Shown: in pieces, positions 1 through 9,889 of the stretch
Layout of the letters: each line of letters opens with the position of its first letter
Numbering within the stretch: position 1 is the stretch's first letter
Source: Inonotus obliquus
Lineage: Eukaryota; Basidiomycota; Agaricomycetes; Hymenochaetales; Hymenochaetaceae
DNA: 64,000 bases
Reading direction: 5' to 3'
NCBI GenBank assembly: GCA_032164295.1
Contig: JAJHTX010000004.1
Coordinates: forward strand, 62,001 to 126,000
Notes under the pieces: generated by a model
What the model saw: only the letters and a program-made list of their open reading frames with translations
Told to the model about the DNA's origin: nothing
Database searches by the model: none
Position numbers and translations under genes: made by a program

Positions 1-600
1 ACGCAAGAAGATGAAATTATGGGTGTGGGTCACGACGAAAATTACAACGACATGATTTATGTTAATGCTCACTTCAACAATGATTCCGATGACTCCGGCT
101 CCGGCTTCGACGACGACGACAACGACGACAACGACAACGACGACGACTTTGGAAATGCGGTCGGTGCTGCACTTTTCTTTGGACCAAACGTTAATATTCT
201 CAATCCCAATCACAACCCCCCTGATGCCGACCAAGTTCAACCACCGGCCAATTTAGTTGCTAACAACCACCAGGTCGACCCAGCGAATACCTTTCATCAT
301 CATTTTCTGGCCCTCTTAGAACACGTCCAGGGTGTTGGAGGTGCACCCGGCGGGTTGGAACCGGTTGACACCAATGAACCTATGCCCGCGCTCGAGCCTG
401 TGCCTCCACTTGAACCCGTGGATGTACCAGAGGCAGTAGAGACAGAGGCAGGGACGGATACAGAATCAGAGACCGGATCGCAGATAAATACTACTACAGT
501 CCTAGAACCAGATGCGGCGGCAGAGCCTGAACTAGGAGGGCCTCTACCATTCCACCATACCCTACCCCAAGGATATTATACTATCGACGATCTCGATTAG
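1..600 (+). CDS. 3' part of an acidic, low-complexity protein (partial)
   Basis: The frame is open from base 1 to the TAG at 598-600, so this is the last exon (or last part) of a gene that begins outside the window; the ATG at 19 is not necessarily a start. The peptide has an Asp/Asn tract (about residues 25-45 after that ATG), then Pro/Glu/Val-rich repeats of the type LEPV/EPVP, and ends TIDDLD. No enzymatic domain or membrane segment is visible. The tandem DDDDND/DDND tract comes from a GAC/AAC trinucleotide run at about 110-150. I do not recognise the family; such acidic tails are common at the C-terminus of fungal nuclear and cytoskeletal proteins. The coding call rests on the open frame and protein-like composition only. 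Confidence 0.5.
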   Translation, partial: TQEDEIMGVGHDENYNDMIYVNAHFNNDSDDSGSGFDDDDNDDNDNDDDFGNAVGAALFFGPNVNILNPNHNPPDADQVQPPANLVANNHQVDPANTFHHHFLALLEHVQGVGGAPGGLEPVDTNEPMPALEPVPPLEPVDVPEAVETEAGTDTESETGSQINTTTVLEPDAAAEPELGGPLPFHHTLPQGYYTIDDLD

Positions 601-1534
601 CCAGGTAGTCGGCGCCTTGGAAGTTTCTCCCTACTCAAACAGTGGCATTGATCGTGTCCTTGTCTCTTCTCATTCCCTTCTACTCCGTCTCGTCTCCTTT
701 GTCATTCACACTTTCTCACATGCCTCCTCTACCTTTCTTCCTGACCTTCTCTCTTACCCATTCACTCAAATGCAACATCTTTGTCGTCCTTGCTTTCGAT
801 TCCTCGTTCCTTGCTACCGTTCACATATAGACTCGAGTAAGTAAAGTAATGAATTGTCGGTGTTCACTAGTCAGTAGTAAGTAATGAATTGCTTGTAACA
901 TGTTGTATCAACTAGTCTTCGGTCTTGTAACATGACTTGATATGACTTATTGACTTTATCGTTCACTTGGGTTCTACGTTCCTCCGGTCCTACTCTATTA
1001 TTCCGACTCGGCTTAGTTGGGCTCTCAGATTACTCATGACCGTTGTAGTCCAAACATCAATCATCCCGAGGAACTGTAGACTATTCCTTCTACCCCATCC
1101 TGCAGTGTATCATCATCCATATACAAATTCCCGCTACAGGATCTCTATAATACACTGATCATCTCTGACCTTCAACTCTAGGGAAAACGAATTGAACTTC
1201 GCCCTTTCTTAATCTCTGTTAATATCTTCGACCATGACACACTGCGAAAGTTGCATACTCGTTGTAGGAAGGGTTAGGAGGGGAAATTATTGCCGTATGA
1301 ATAAACGCAGCGGAAGCAAGCAGGAAAATAACGGTAAAACGGAATATGACGTGGAGGGAGCGAGACAAGAATAGGTATCACACGGTGGAGTAAATAATCG
1401 TAGAAGATGACAAGAACGGTTACCTACAACCAGAGAGTTGTACAAGATAGGACAAAAGACGCATTGGAAGAGTGCACGAAGCATCAAAATTGTATGGCGA
1501 CACCAAGAAAATCGTAGGATCGCATAGATGTGAG
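601..1534. other. Intergenic, convergent 3' flanks
   Basis: No supported gene. The first part is pyrimidine-rich (CTTTCTC stretches at 650-800), as expected of a 3' UTR or terminator region of the preceding plus-strand gene. The ORFs in this stretch are short and without recognisable features. The right side borders the 3' end of the minus-strand zinc-finger gene. Confidence 0.5.
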
Positions 1535-1547
1535 TTATGAATCTGAT

Positions 1548-3991
1548 TCAAGAGGCGTCGTTGGCATCGATACCTATCCATCGGAAGCAGACGAAGACAA
1601 TACCAACCCCAAAACGAATACGAAGGCGAGGACGGATGACAATCAGTCCTAGTGATTTCATTTTGCAACTGACTACACGTACCCTGAGAATGACTTTACG
1701 CCTTATCTTGTCCTGTAACTCTCCTTCACCATCGTACTCCTCCATACTCGATCCAGGTTGGGACATAACGTCCTCAGTCGGAGTCAACGTCGCAATGTCA
1801 GGAAGTGAAGGCGGAGAAGGGATTTGTACAGGATCGTTTGGATCGTGATCACCGTTAAAATCAGTATCGAGTTCAAGTGGGAGAACGGGATACATGAAAG
1901 GATCGGAGGATGTGACAGCGCCAGTGTCCGGGCTATTGGTGTTGGTCAGGCGATTCGGTAAAATGAATGAGGTGGCGGCTGAATCCGAAACACTAGAAGA
2001 TGGAATAGTGGAATTCTCGGATATCAGTCCAAAGAGTATAGAAAAAAGCGCAACTCATACCGATCGTCTTCATCCGTTACAAACTCCATCGACTTTAACT
2101 TTCTATTATTCCATCCGTTCTTACTCGCTTTATCTACCATCGTATCCCGGATGGGTTCAATATCAGTTTTGGTAATCGCTGCTGAAAGATCTGCGCTTGG
2201 ATGAGATTAGAAGAATCAAGATGACAAAGCAGAGGTACCATTGGTTGCTGAGAAAACACTGCCCGACTCTTCCAAAGAAGACGTGGCAATGGAGTTGGGA
2301 AGGTGCTTCTTCTTGTGTCGTTTGAACGAACATTCGTGGACAAAGGACTTCCCGCAACCCTCAGCCGAGCATTTGTAGGCTGCAATGTAACAGACGCAAC
2401 CATGGCCAGCAAGGGCAGACAAACCGGTAAGAAATAGGATGGGAATCTGAGAGAATAGGAGCGAACGTACGTGTTCCACCTGTGTGCACGTGCATATGAT
2501 CTCGCAAGCTCTTCAGTTGACTGTATCGCTTCGGGCAATGCTCGCACGCATACGGTCGAATTTTCCCCTGTGATGCAGATTGATTGTTGTCATTCGTGTG
2601 TTGCACGTCCGCACGCCGTTTGGCATTGGCGTCGTTGTTTTTTCTCCTGGGCTTTCTCGGCGGTTTGGGGGATGTCGCGTCGAGAGGTAGGATTGAAGAG
2701 TCCCTAGACAAGAGGCTATCGGCCACGGTGGGGAAGAGTGGTGCCAGAAACGGAGGATAATCAGAGTCATCCGATACAGATACCAAACCTGTAGCGGCAG
2801 CCGACTGCACCGCCATCTGTAGAGGTGTTCTAGCATGAGATAGCTTCGAGAGCTGTTCGTATGAGGTGCTGTCGGATCGATAGGGTAGTAGTGGTGCGAC
2901 GAATGGCGTAGGAAAACTAGAATTGGCTGCTGTGGAAACTGAAGGGCCTACAAATGTGGTCTCGATCTCGTCCAGCTTTCGCTTCCGGTTTGATCTCTGG
3001 TGATGTTTCCTTTTAAAGGTCCCGCTTGCTGCCTTCCCGCTGTCCCCGTCTGGAGGAACTGAACTTGGGTTCTGCATTCGAGGGCAGAAAGTAAATGGTC
3101 CGCCAGAAGTAGTTGGGGAAGTGTCTATCTTAGTGAGTAGTCCTTGCTGATCTGCGCCCATCAATCTCTTCACAAACTCGTCCATAATACCGGAAGGTTG
3201 GTATTGCCACTCTTGCGAAGAAGTATCATTACTTTTATCCACCCCATCATCAACGCTATCAATTTTATCCTCTCTAGATGCCAAAGTGGGAGGGTGCACC
3301 TGGGTGCGCCGACTATCGAAGCCTCCTAGGGAACTTTCATCATTATTTTGTGCTGGTTTGTCAGCCATCGGGTAGGATTCCGATTTTTCGTCGGTCTGTG
3401 AGATAGAGTCATGCCATGACGATGGCTCTTGAACATCCTGTTAAAAGAGCAGTTTATTTAGAGATGAAAGAAAAATCCACGAGTACAGGACACATAGCTA
3501 AGAACACGCACATGCAACTGATCGAGTTCTTCGTCAGAACCAGCTTCCTCCTGAGCAACGATCATTGACTCGTTGACCTGGTTCACAATAGCATTTAAGA
3601 GTGGTGCGCTAGACTTCTCTGAGCGTATTTCGGCATGACCGAGCAGTATCGGGTGCATGAGAGCTTCATCTTCTAGACGCGAAACAATCACCCGAGTTTC
3701 TGCGTCGACGCGTCTCAATACGACGTCTAGAATGAGACCGTGACGAGACACCTTTTCACCCGCATCGCAGCGTTCGACAGCATCAAAAAACTTCGCGATG
3801 TTGTGTGATTTGAGCATAGCTCGCTTGACTTGCTCATACTTTCCCTTCGTCTTGAGAATTGCAATGACAATGTCGAGTGGAGTGAGGTACAGCTTATAGC
3901 ACTGAAGCGTCTGGAGTACGATAGAGATTATTTTATCCTGCTGGGTCTGATCCCATTGCTGAGCTGGTTCGCCCACTGCAGGTGCGGTCAT
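1548..3991 (-). CDS. C2H2 zinc-finger protein (two fingers), five exons
   Basis: Exons on the minus strand: 3991-3512, 3437-2471, 2379-2239, 2190-2061, 1992-1548; the phases add up to 720 aa. Introns are 74, 91, 48 and 68 nt; the third has a CTAAT branch site. Two classical fingers lie at about residues 455-508: Cys-x2-Cys-x12-His-x3-His, then, across the intron, a TGGTPYKC linker and Cys-x4-Cys-x12-His-x3-His. The intron falls exactly in the linker, which supports the model. The region before the fingers is Ser/Pro-rich with a basic stretch; the first 160 residues (exon 1) form a more globular, Leu/Ile-rich segment I do not recognise. Likely a nuclear DNA-binding regulator; the targets cannot be inferred. 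The 3' end is uncertain: a GTACGT site in the last exon could open a roughly 110-nt intron and give a short acidic tail ending at 1535. Start chosen as the first ATG of the open frame. Confidence 0.75.
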
Positions 3992-4537
3992 GGTTGGTCT
4001 AGCTCAAGCGGCGGTGTAGGAGAAAGTAACGCATCAAATGATTATATAATTGGGGAGTGGCAATCCCCCATAGTCGCGTGAGACAACTTTTTTCAAGCGG
4101 AGTCTCAATACTTACCATATATGAAACTGGACGCCGATCTGTTCTTACTGCCTTTTTCATACCATGTCTCCATCCTCCAACGGACAAAAAATAGTAATCC
4201 ATAATATATGCACCAGAAAATGAAACATTTATTTATTATAGATGACTGGAAATACTCTCTAAATATTATTTTCTATATTTTCAAGCTGATCCTTCAGTTA
4301 GAATCAATATCGAGGTTGTCACTATATGCACCTCTGAGATAGACTGTGATGGGTGCCTCACAGAGGTGCTGTTGACTTTTTCTTGTCATATGTCAGTACT
4401 AATATATATATGCTCTTTAATTCTAATTGCTAACGCTCTATTTTAAGTATTTCTGTCATGTTTTCAGTTCTTGCTCAGTTCGCTAGTTCGTGATCCTCAC
4501 AGATAGAGAATCACGTGACTTATTTCACCCTTATTTA

Positions 4538-5189
4538 AGGTAGGGGAAGTATAAACTCGACTAGGTGTGACGCGCGTCATGCGACCCTGACTTGGCCTGA
4601 CTTGCCTCATCCGGTGACTTTAGACCCTTTCTTAACTGCAACTTCTACACAACACAAACTCGATTTCGGCTCTCATAGATCTCTTCTAATAAAAATTACA
4701 AGCAGATGTATGTTTTTAAAATTAAAAAAAATGGACTCCTGACCTTCCGATTATGGGATGAACCTTTTTTGTGCCAAATGGCTCAGAATTCATTTTCCAG
4801 CATTCTGGTAAGCTTTTCGTAAATTTCAAAAATTTCGACCGCAGGATTTTTGCCACTCTTGGCGAGCACAGGATGACAAATACCGTCCAAATATAGTAGT
4901 TTCTTTATGACTCATCTTTATTACTAATATTTGACTAATACACATTTATAACACATATCCTGACTGTTAAGGGAGGTTCAGGAGAGCTAGCTAATGGTGA
5001 AACTTGCTTTGTTTTGATGTTTTATTGAAGTACAAATGAGATTCTAGCTGCTCTTCTGCTGGCTGCCACTGTCCTGAAATCCGACCTCGAGATTTTTGCC
5101 GCAGGGTCCTTCCAAATCAGGTAAGCTCAGGGTCATCAGGGTCATCAGTCACACTGTGACACCTAGTCGAGTTTATACTTCCCCTACCT
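4538..5189. mobile_element. MITE with 31-bp perfect TIRs and TA target duplication
   Basis: The 31 bases starting AGGTAGGGGAAGTATAAACT at 4538 recur exactly inverted, ending at 5189. TA flanks both sides (4536-4537, 5190-5191), as in Tc1/mariner-type insertions. It is 652 bp long with no coding capacity. It lies inside copy A of the TGGGGAGTGG element and is therefore younger than that element. Confidence 0.85.
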
Positions 5190-5383
5190 TACCGAGATTC
5201 AATGCATTCTTTCAAAGCTGAGAACTCAACGAATCTCTTAACGATTGTCCTATAAACACAGAAATAGTATTTTTTCATGAATATCTACATTTTGTTAAGA
5301 AAAAATTTCTAAGGATTTGCCTAGTTCCTTAGATATGGCCTTACTATAGGCCATATCTGTCAGAAGAAATTGACTTATTTGGC

Positions 5384-6243
5384 ATGCAGATCCAGAGACG
5401 CTACAACCCGATAAATTCCCACGATCATCAGACATGGAAAGACAATTTGATCGAACATATTATACACGCACACGCTATTGTCCCTGGGGCTCGACATTAC
5501 CAGGACAAATCAATACACCAATATGCCGGTTCTGTGAATGGGCACATGAGGAAGCATGGATACTGCAGACATTGATACTCGAGGACGCAGTCAACCATAT
5601 GCTTCGACATGAACCTTACTCAATTTGAACCAACCACCATTGGTCAACGGTTGCAGAAACAACTCAACCATTGTTCACACCTACACTAAATGCATACTTG
5701 CACGAAGTTACGGTTTAGACAGGAAGGGGGTTACACTACATTGCGAATGCAGGTGTAATTGCATGGACAAGAAGATCAATACATTCCCAGCTATGCCGAC
5801 AAGTGGCAATACAACTCAACTGGCCAATACATGCGGAAGCTACAAGAGAACATCAAGCACTACGCAATAATTTATTTGGCAACATAGTGGCACGATGGAA
5901 ATCGGAGCAGAATCAACTACCGGGGATGATAGCATTGGAAATCTCTCAACCGAGGGAACGGATCAATGGGGCGATCTTGACCTTCATCATGGAAGGAATC
6001 AATGGCGATCAGGTGCAAGGAACGGAAATACGGATACCCGACGGATATCGCCGAGCGACGATCTGGCAGACTGGGTTACCGGCCATAGTACAGGCAGAAC
6101 CATATAGGCCCACCGCTCCAGTGATTGATAATCGAGCTAATCCTATTGAGGGAGGAAGCCCGAGTCAACCGAGACAGCCGAATGGCCCAGCAGCACTTAC
6201 AGAAGATGAAGACATGGCAGACTGTTCGAGTTGCTGTGCATGA
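5384..6243 (+). pseudogene. Decayed LTR-encoded ORF in the solo LTR
   Basis: Read across three frames, the segment gives a protein-like series: a W...L...II...AIVP stretch (about 5434-5495), a CRFC motif followed by an Ala/Leu-rich helix (about 5520-5600), and a C-terminal part with GYRR and Pro-rich sequence (5803-6243). The order resembles the intact 256-aa LTR ORF at 41603-42373 (W...IVPP, CNTC, GYTR, PRPIPPIP). Frameshifts and stops between the pieces make it a pseudogene. The homology is by eye and distant. Confidence 0.45.
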
Positions 6244-6518
6244 CATCATAAGGAACATTCGAGAAGGACTGACGTGGCAGTATGGAAGGCACAGAGCTCC
6301 GCACAGCCACAGGATTGGCCGGTGATGGCGTGATTGCCGTGCACTGACCAGGTATGAAGTCATATCGAAGGATCTGGAAGATTGCAGGAGGAAATCGGAA
6401 GTGCATCGCCACCCGATTGGAGATTGCGGGGTATCGGACAAGATAGGGGCTATGCTCGGAAAGATCAGGAGGCTGTGCCCGAGGGAGCCCAGGTAACTCA
6501 ATAGATAGAAGCTTCGGG

Positions 6519-6526
6519 TATAAATA
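6519..6526 (+). promoter_or_regulatory. TATA box of the solo LTR
   Basis: TATAAATA lies about 310 bp before the LTR end, downstream of the ORF remnant, where a U3 promoter is expected. Confidence 0.55.
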
Positions 6527-7129
6527 GGCCAAGCGAGGGTGGCTATGTCCCTCAGCAAAATTCTTCTGTACTAGTGAATACAAAGAAGCCCCACAAAGCT
6601 TCTCTTCTTCGCTACCACTCTTATCATCGGTACTAGTGTCCGGCCGGTCCCTTGACCCCGACTAAGTACTGTTGCTACTCTGCTCTACAAAGCACCGCCT
6701 CGCACTTCCCATCGCTTATCAAGACGGACTGCGAATATTGCCGGAGTGAGTGGACTTGTTCTGGTGCGTCGATTGTGTTGATCAGTCGATCAATGTCGGT
6801 CTGCTGATCCAATCCGCACTGGTCCTAACAATATCTCAATGAGATTTTGTAGGAAACTGATTTTTTTTGCAGATACACATTCCTTAATATTGAAAACATA
6901 GCATACACCCTTTTTTCTAGTAGTTTCTGCATTGTGGAAGTGGGGACACAAAATCGAAAGTGTTTCTCATTGAATCTCAAAAACCGGGAAGCGCTTAAGC
7001 ATAAGCGAGTGCCGGCATGGCTCGGCATGGACCGTGAGAAGTCTCGCTTTTCAAACGGGGATTGCCACTCCCCATTATAATATACACGGCGGGCAAAATA
7101 GAATATCAGAGGGGGAGCTATTTTAAATT

Positions 7130-7400
7130 ATTTTTTTGCTGATATTTCAAATATCGATAAGCGTCCCGGCTGCGCCGATACTTATAATATATTTCACGTG
7201 TCGATATTTTAAATATAAATATGGATATCCCTATCTGCGAGATATTTAAAAAATCCTCTTACTGATATTTTTATCGATATTTAAGATATCAATTTGGCAT
7301 ATATTTTAAATATCAATCAAGATATCTACTTATGTGATATTTTAAGAATCAATAAGGGTATTGTCAGACTGTATATTATAAGTATTGTTCGGGTAGATAT
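7130..7400. repeat. AT-rich palindromic motif array, left arm
   Basis: Repeated degenerate GATATTTAAATATC-like units, many of them palindromes. The right-arm counterpart is 13018-13290 in inverted orientation, sharing the order CGGCTG(C/A)GCCGAT, CACGTG, then the palindromes. Confidence 0.7.
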
Positions 7401-7404
7401 TAAG

Positions 7405-7570
7405 TGGGTGATGAACAGGCGACAGGCGGGCGATGAGAGGGCGACAAGCGGGTGACGAGAGGGCAATGGACAGGCGATGGGTGGGCGACTGGCGGGCAAT
7501 GAGAGGGCAATGAGAGGGTGACTGACGGGCAACGAGAGGGCGATAGGCGGGCGATGGGTGGGTGACAAGT
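7405..7570. repeat. GC-rich minisatellite, left arm
   Basis: Degenerate units of about 10 bp of the type GGGCGATGAG / GGGCAATGAG. ORFs through it are meaningless repeats. An inverted counterpart lies at 12838-13005. Confidence 0.8.
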
Positions 7571-7705
7571 GGCGCAGGAGTGACGTCTATGGATGCAGCG
7601 AGTCATGGTAGAAGGCACAACTGCGGCGGCTAGAGTGGACATCCATTATGTTTATGCAGGGGCAGCATTTGGTGTTGTCTTGGGCTACTCACAGGTAAGA
7701 AATTG

Positions 7706-7935
7706 TCACAGCGATGGACCAGTACCACAAGAACGATGAAGTCTGTTTTCTTGATAAGACTTGATGAGCTCCCTGTCCTGGAGTATCTTGCCTGTATATG
7801 CGTTAAATAACATTACGTACCAAGTCCTTAAAGACTCACCGGAGTGAATCAGTTTCTGCAGATCAACTGCATAGTGTTCTGGTTGGTCTTCAAATATTTT
7901 TCGTTTAACATCCGCCACCGCAATACAATCTCCTC
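7706..7935 (-). pseudogene. RAD23-type ubiquitin-like domain fragment
   Basis: On the minus strand the frame reads VKRKIF, then QKLIHSG, then, after a 55-nt GTGAGT...ACAG intron, GKILQD and a diverged tail ending at a stop near 7706. QKLIxSGKILxD is the signature of the N-terminal ubiquitin-like domain of the nucleotide-excision-repair / proteasome shuttle factor RAD23. Only this domain is present; the UBA and XPC-binding parts are missing. The intron is retained, so the fragment was copied from DNA rather than cDNA. It sits just inside the left arm of the inverted-repeat element. Confidence 0.6.
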
Positions 7936-7959
7936 ATCTGCATTGATCTATGGGACCAG

Positions 7960-9450
7960 TCCGTAAGGGATCAGCCAATAGTACAACCGAGATGGTTGAC
8001 CTCGAAGACCTTGCAAAGTTTTGATTGTGAGTTCAATCGTGTTGTATTCAGAGAGGATAAAGGGAAGGGAGCAGAGGATGCGCTTACACGCTGAAGAGAA
8101 CTACGTGCGGCTGAGCTCGGTATCAACCCCGGTATCCCATTCTACGCTTACCCCATGCTACGGTACGGTCCCATCTACACCTTACAGTATCCACCAGCAC
8201 ACCTAGAGAAACTGTTGGTCCCATTTCTCAAAGTACTGAACGCCGAGAGTACCGGTACCGAGCGCCAAGAAACCCGGTACCGAGAATGCCGAGAGTACCG
8301 AGTGCCGAGAAACCCGGTACCGAGACAAATTGACAATTCGACATGCTCTCATGACATGGATCGGACGTCTCCCTCTCTGGTATTCATTCCTGATGGTTGG
8401 ACTATGCATGCCAGTTCTTTGGAAAAGCTCAGGGTCAGTATCCATTAAGGTTTTCAGGTCCGGTACCACCAGGAACGTGTCGGTATCAATCAGCAGGGGC
8501 GCATATCTCTTGTCCTGAGGACTTTTCATCCAGGGGTACTATATGCTACGTTTTCATTGGTATCTTGTCCTCCCTAACCCTTTCTTGTTGTCCTCCTGAT
8601 GGCGCTGCAATGTTCATTTTCCTTGTTACATTTTTATTCAGACTTTTCTTTGTTTTGATCTTCCTTTCTACTTTCTCCTTTTGGATTTATGAGCTAACTA
8701 CGGTACAGTAGTATAAATATCTCCTCCTGTACGTAGTAGCTCTCCAGGTAATCTTAGGAGCTAGCCTCTAGCGTGAGGGCTCGGGTTTCCTCACCCCCTT
8801 CTTAGTCTCATCTCAGCTTCGTCTCAAGTTCCATCCCAGTTCTGCTCAAGTGAACCTTCAGAGTTAGCCTCCCGTGTGAGGGCTCAGGTTTCCTTCCCAG
8901 TCCAGTCAACACTCTCAGCCACCAGCCTCCCCCAGTCTGTTTCTTGCTATACCACCCCGTGCTAGCTGTTTCCTTGCAGTACCGACCTGTACCGACATTT
9001 TTCCCACGGTACCGACATTTTGTTATCCTTTGTATTCTGCACATCCACCTTTCGTTTCTGTACTGAGCTTTTGTTTTACAACGTTTCTGCACATACCGAA
9101 CCCGTTCGTTCAAGTACCGACCTGTACCGACATTTTTCCCACGGTACCGACCCCTTTCTTTCTGTACCGACCTGTACCGAGGTTTTTCCCACGGTATTAG
9201 ACTCTTGTTTTGCTACGTTCTCTCCCATACCGACCTGTACCGAAGTTTTTCCCACATTCTAACCTGTCCTTTTCATATCAGAATCACATACCCTTCACTT
9301 CCGGCCCATCCATAAACTCCCCCTTTTCATAGACAACAAGTACCGTGACCGTACTGGTTAAGTACCGGCACGTATTAGCCCTCCCCCACTTAAAACCATA
9401 CACCCCTCGTCTTGATATTTCGGTACCGGACGCGACCTCGAACATTTAAC
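7960..9450. repeat. GGTACC/GTACCG-rich repeat region, no gene
   Basis: Two clusters are visible: 8245-8330 with copies of a unit ending AACCCGGTACCGAG, and 8975-9260 with three to four copies of a unit containing GTACCGACCTGTACCGA and TTTTTCCCACGGT. A TATAAATA lies near 8712. It may be the remnant of another LTR or satellite. No coding sequence is supported here. Confidence 0.5.
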
Positions 9451-9889
9451 GCTATCATGTCTGACTAAGCCACTAGTAAGCATCTATGTTTGGTAATGTC
9501 ATGCCCCATGGCCATGACGAAGTTGCAGCGGAACCTCTCTCCTCCTACCATTCGCGGGGCAAGCAATGGCCACATTGGATGGATAGCGACATTCATCAGT
9601 CATAACGGATCGAGGCTCTCAGGCAGGCCTTAGTCAAAGACTCAAAGCCCAAGTTCTCCCAGCGTGCTCAATCCACTTGGTTGGGTCTCGTAAATCCGTA
9701 CGTCCAACTGGATGATCTTTTGCAACCCCTTAGTTATATTGATTTGGGCCCCGACAAGGACAGGTCTGTCACTCTATCCATTGCGTAGTCATTTCGTTCC
9801 TCATTTTCTGCAGTTTTGAAACCATCCTTTCTTAGCATGAAGGACCTTCTATTTCTACTTGCCCTGCTAGGAACCAGTTCTATTCCAAG

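Larger units (their letters stand above)
5358..6830 (+). mobile_element. Solo LTR (1473 bp) with 5-bp target duplication
   Basis: It begins TGTCAG, ends CCTAACA and is flanked by ATATC at 5353-5357 and 6831-6835. A TATA box lies at 6519-6526, after a broken ORF. No second LTR, gag or pol is present, so this is what remains after LTR-LTR recombination. Its length, ends, and order of ORF then TATA match the 1464-bp LTRs at 40953 and 61108. It sits inside DNA element copy A: the flanks TTGCCTAGTTCC...GATATGG and TCAATGAGATTTTGTAGG reappear contiguous in copy B near 14067. Confidence 0.8.
4051..7074. mobile_element. TIR DNA element, copy A (3.0 kb, carries two nested insertions)
   Basis: The ends are inverted: TGGGGAGTGGCAATCCCC at the left and its complement at the right. 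They are flanked by ATATAAT (4044-4050) and TTATAAT (7075-7081), a 7-bp target duplication with one mismatch. Copy B at 13299-14345 has the same ends. Internal similarity to B includes the stretch near TTGCCTAGTTCC (5318 here, 14067 in B) and the inner right end with CTTAAGC and GCCGGCA. Without the nested MITE (4538-5189) and solo LTR (5358-6830) about 0.9 kb remains, and no transposase is visible, so it is non-autonomous. Confidence 0.8.

Noticed and set aside
7326..7642. 80-aa minus-strand ORFs with PPIALSLP repeats
   Set aside because: Frame-independent translation of the GGGCGATGAG minisatellite.
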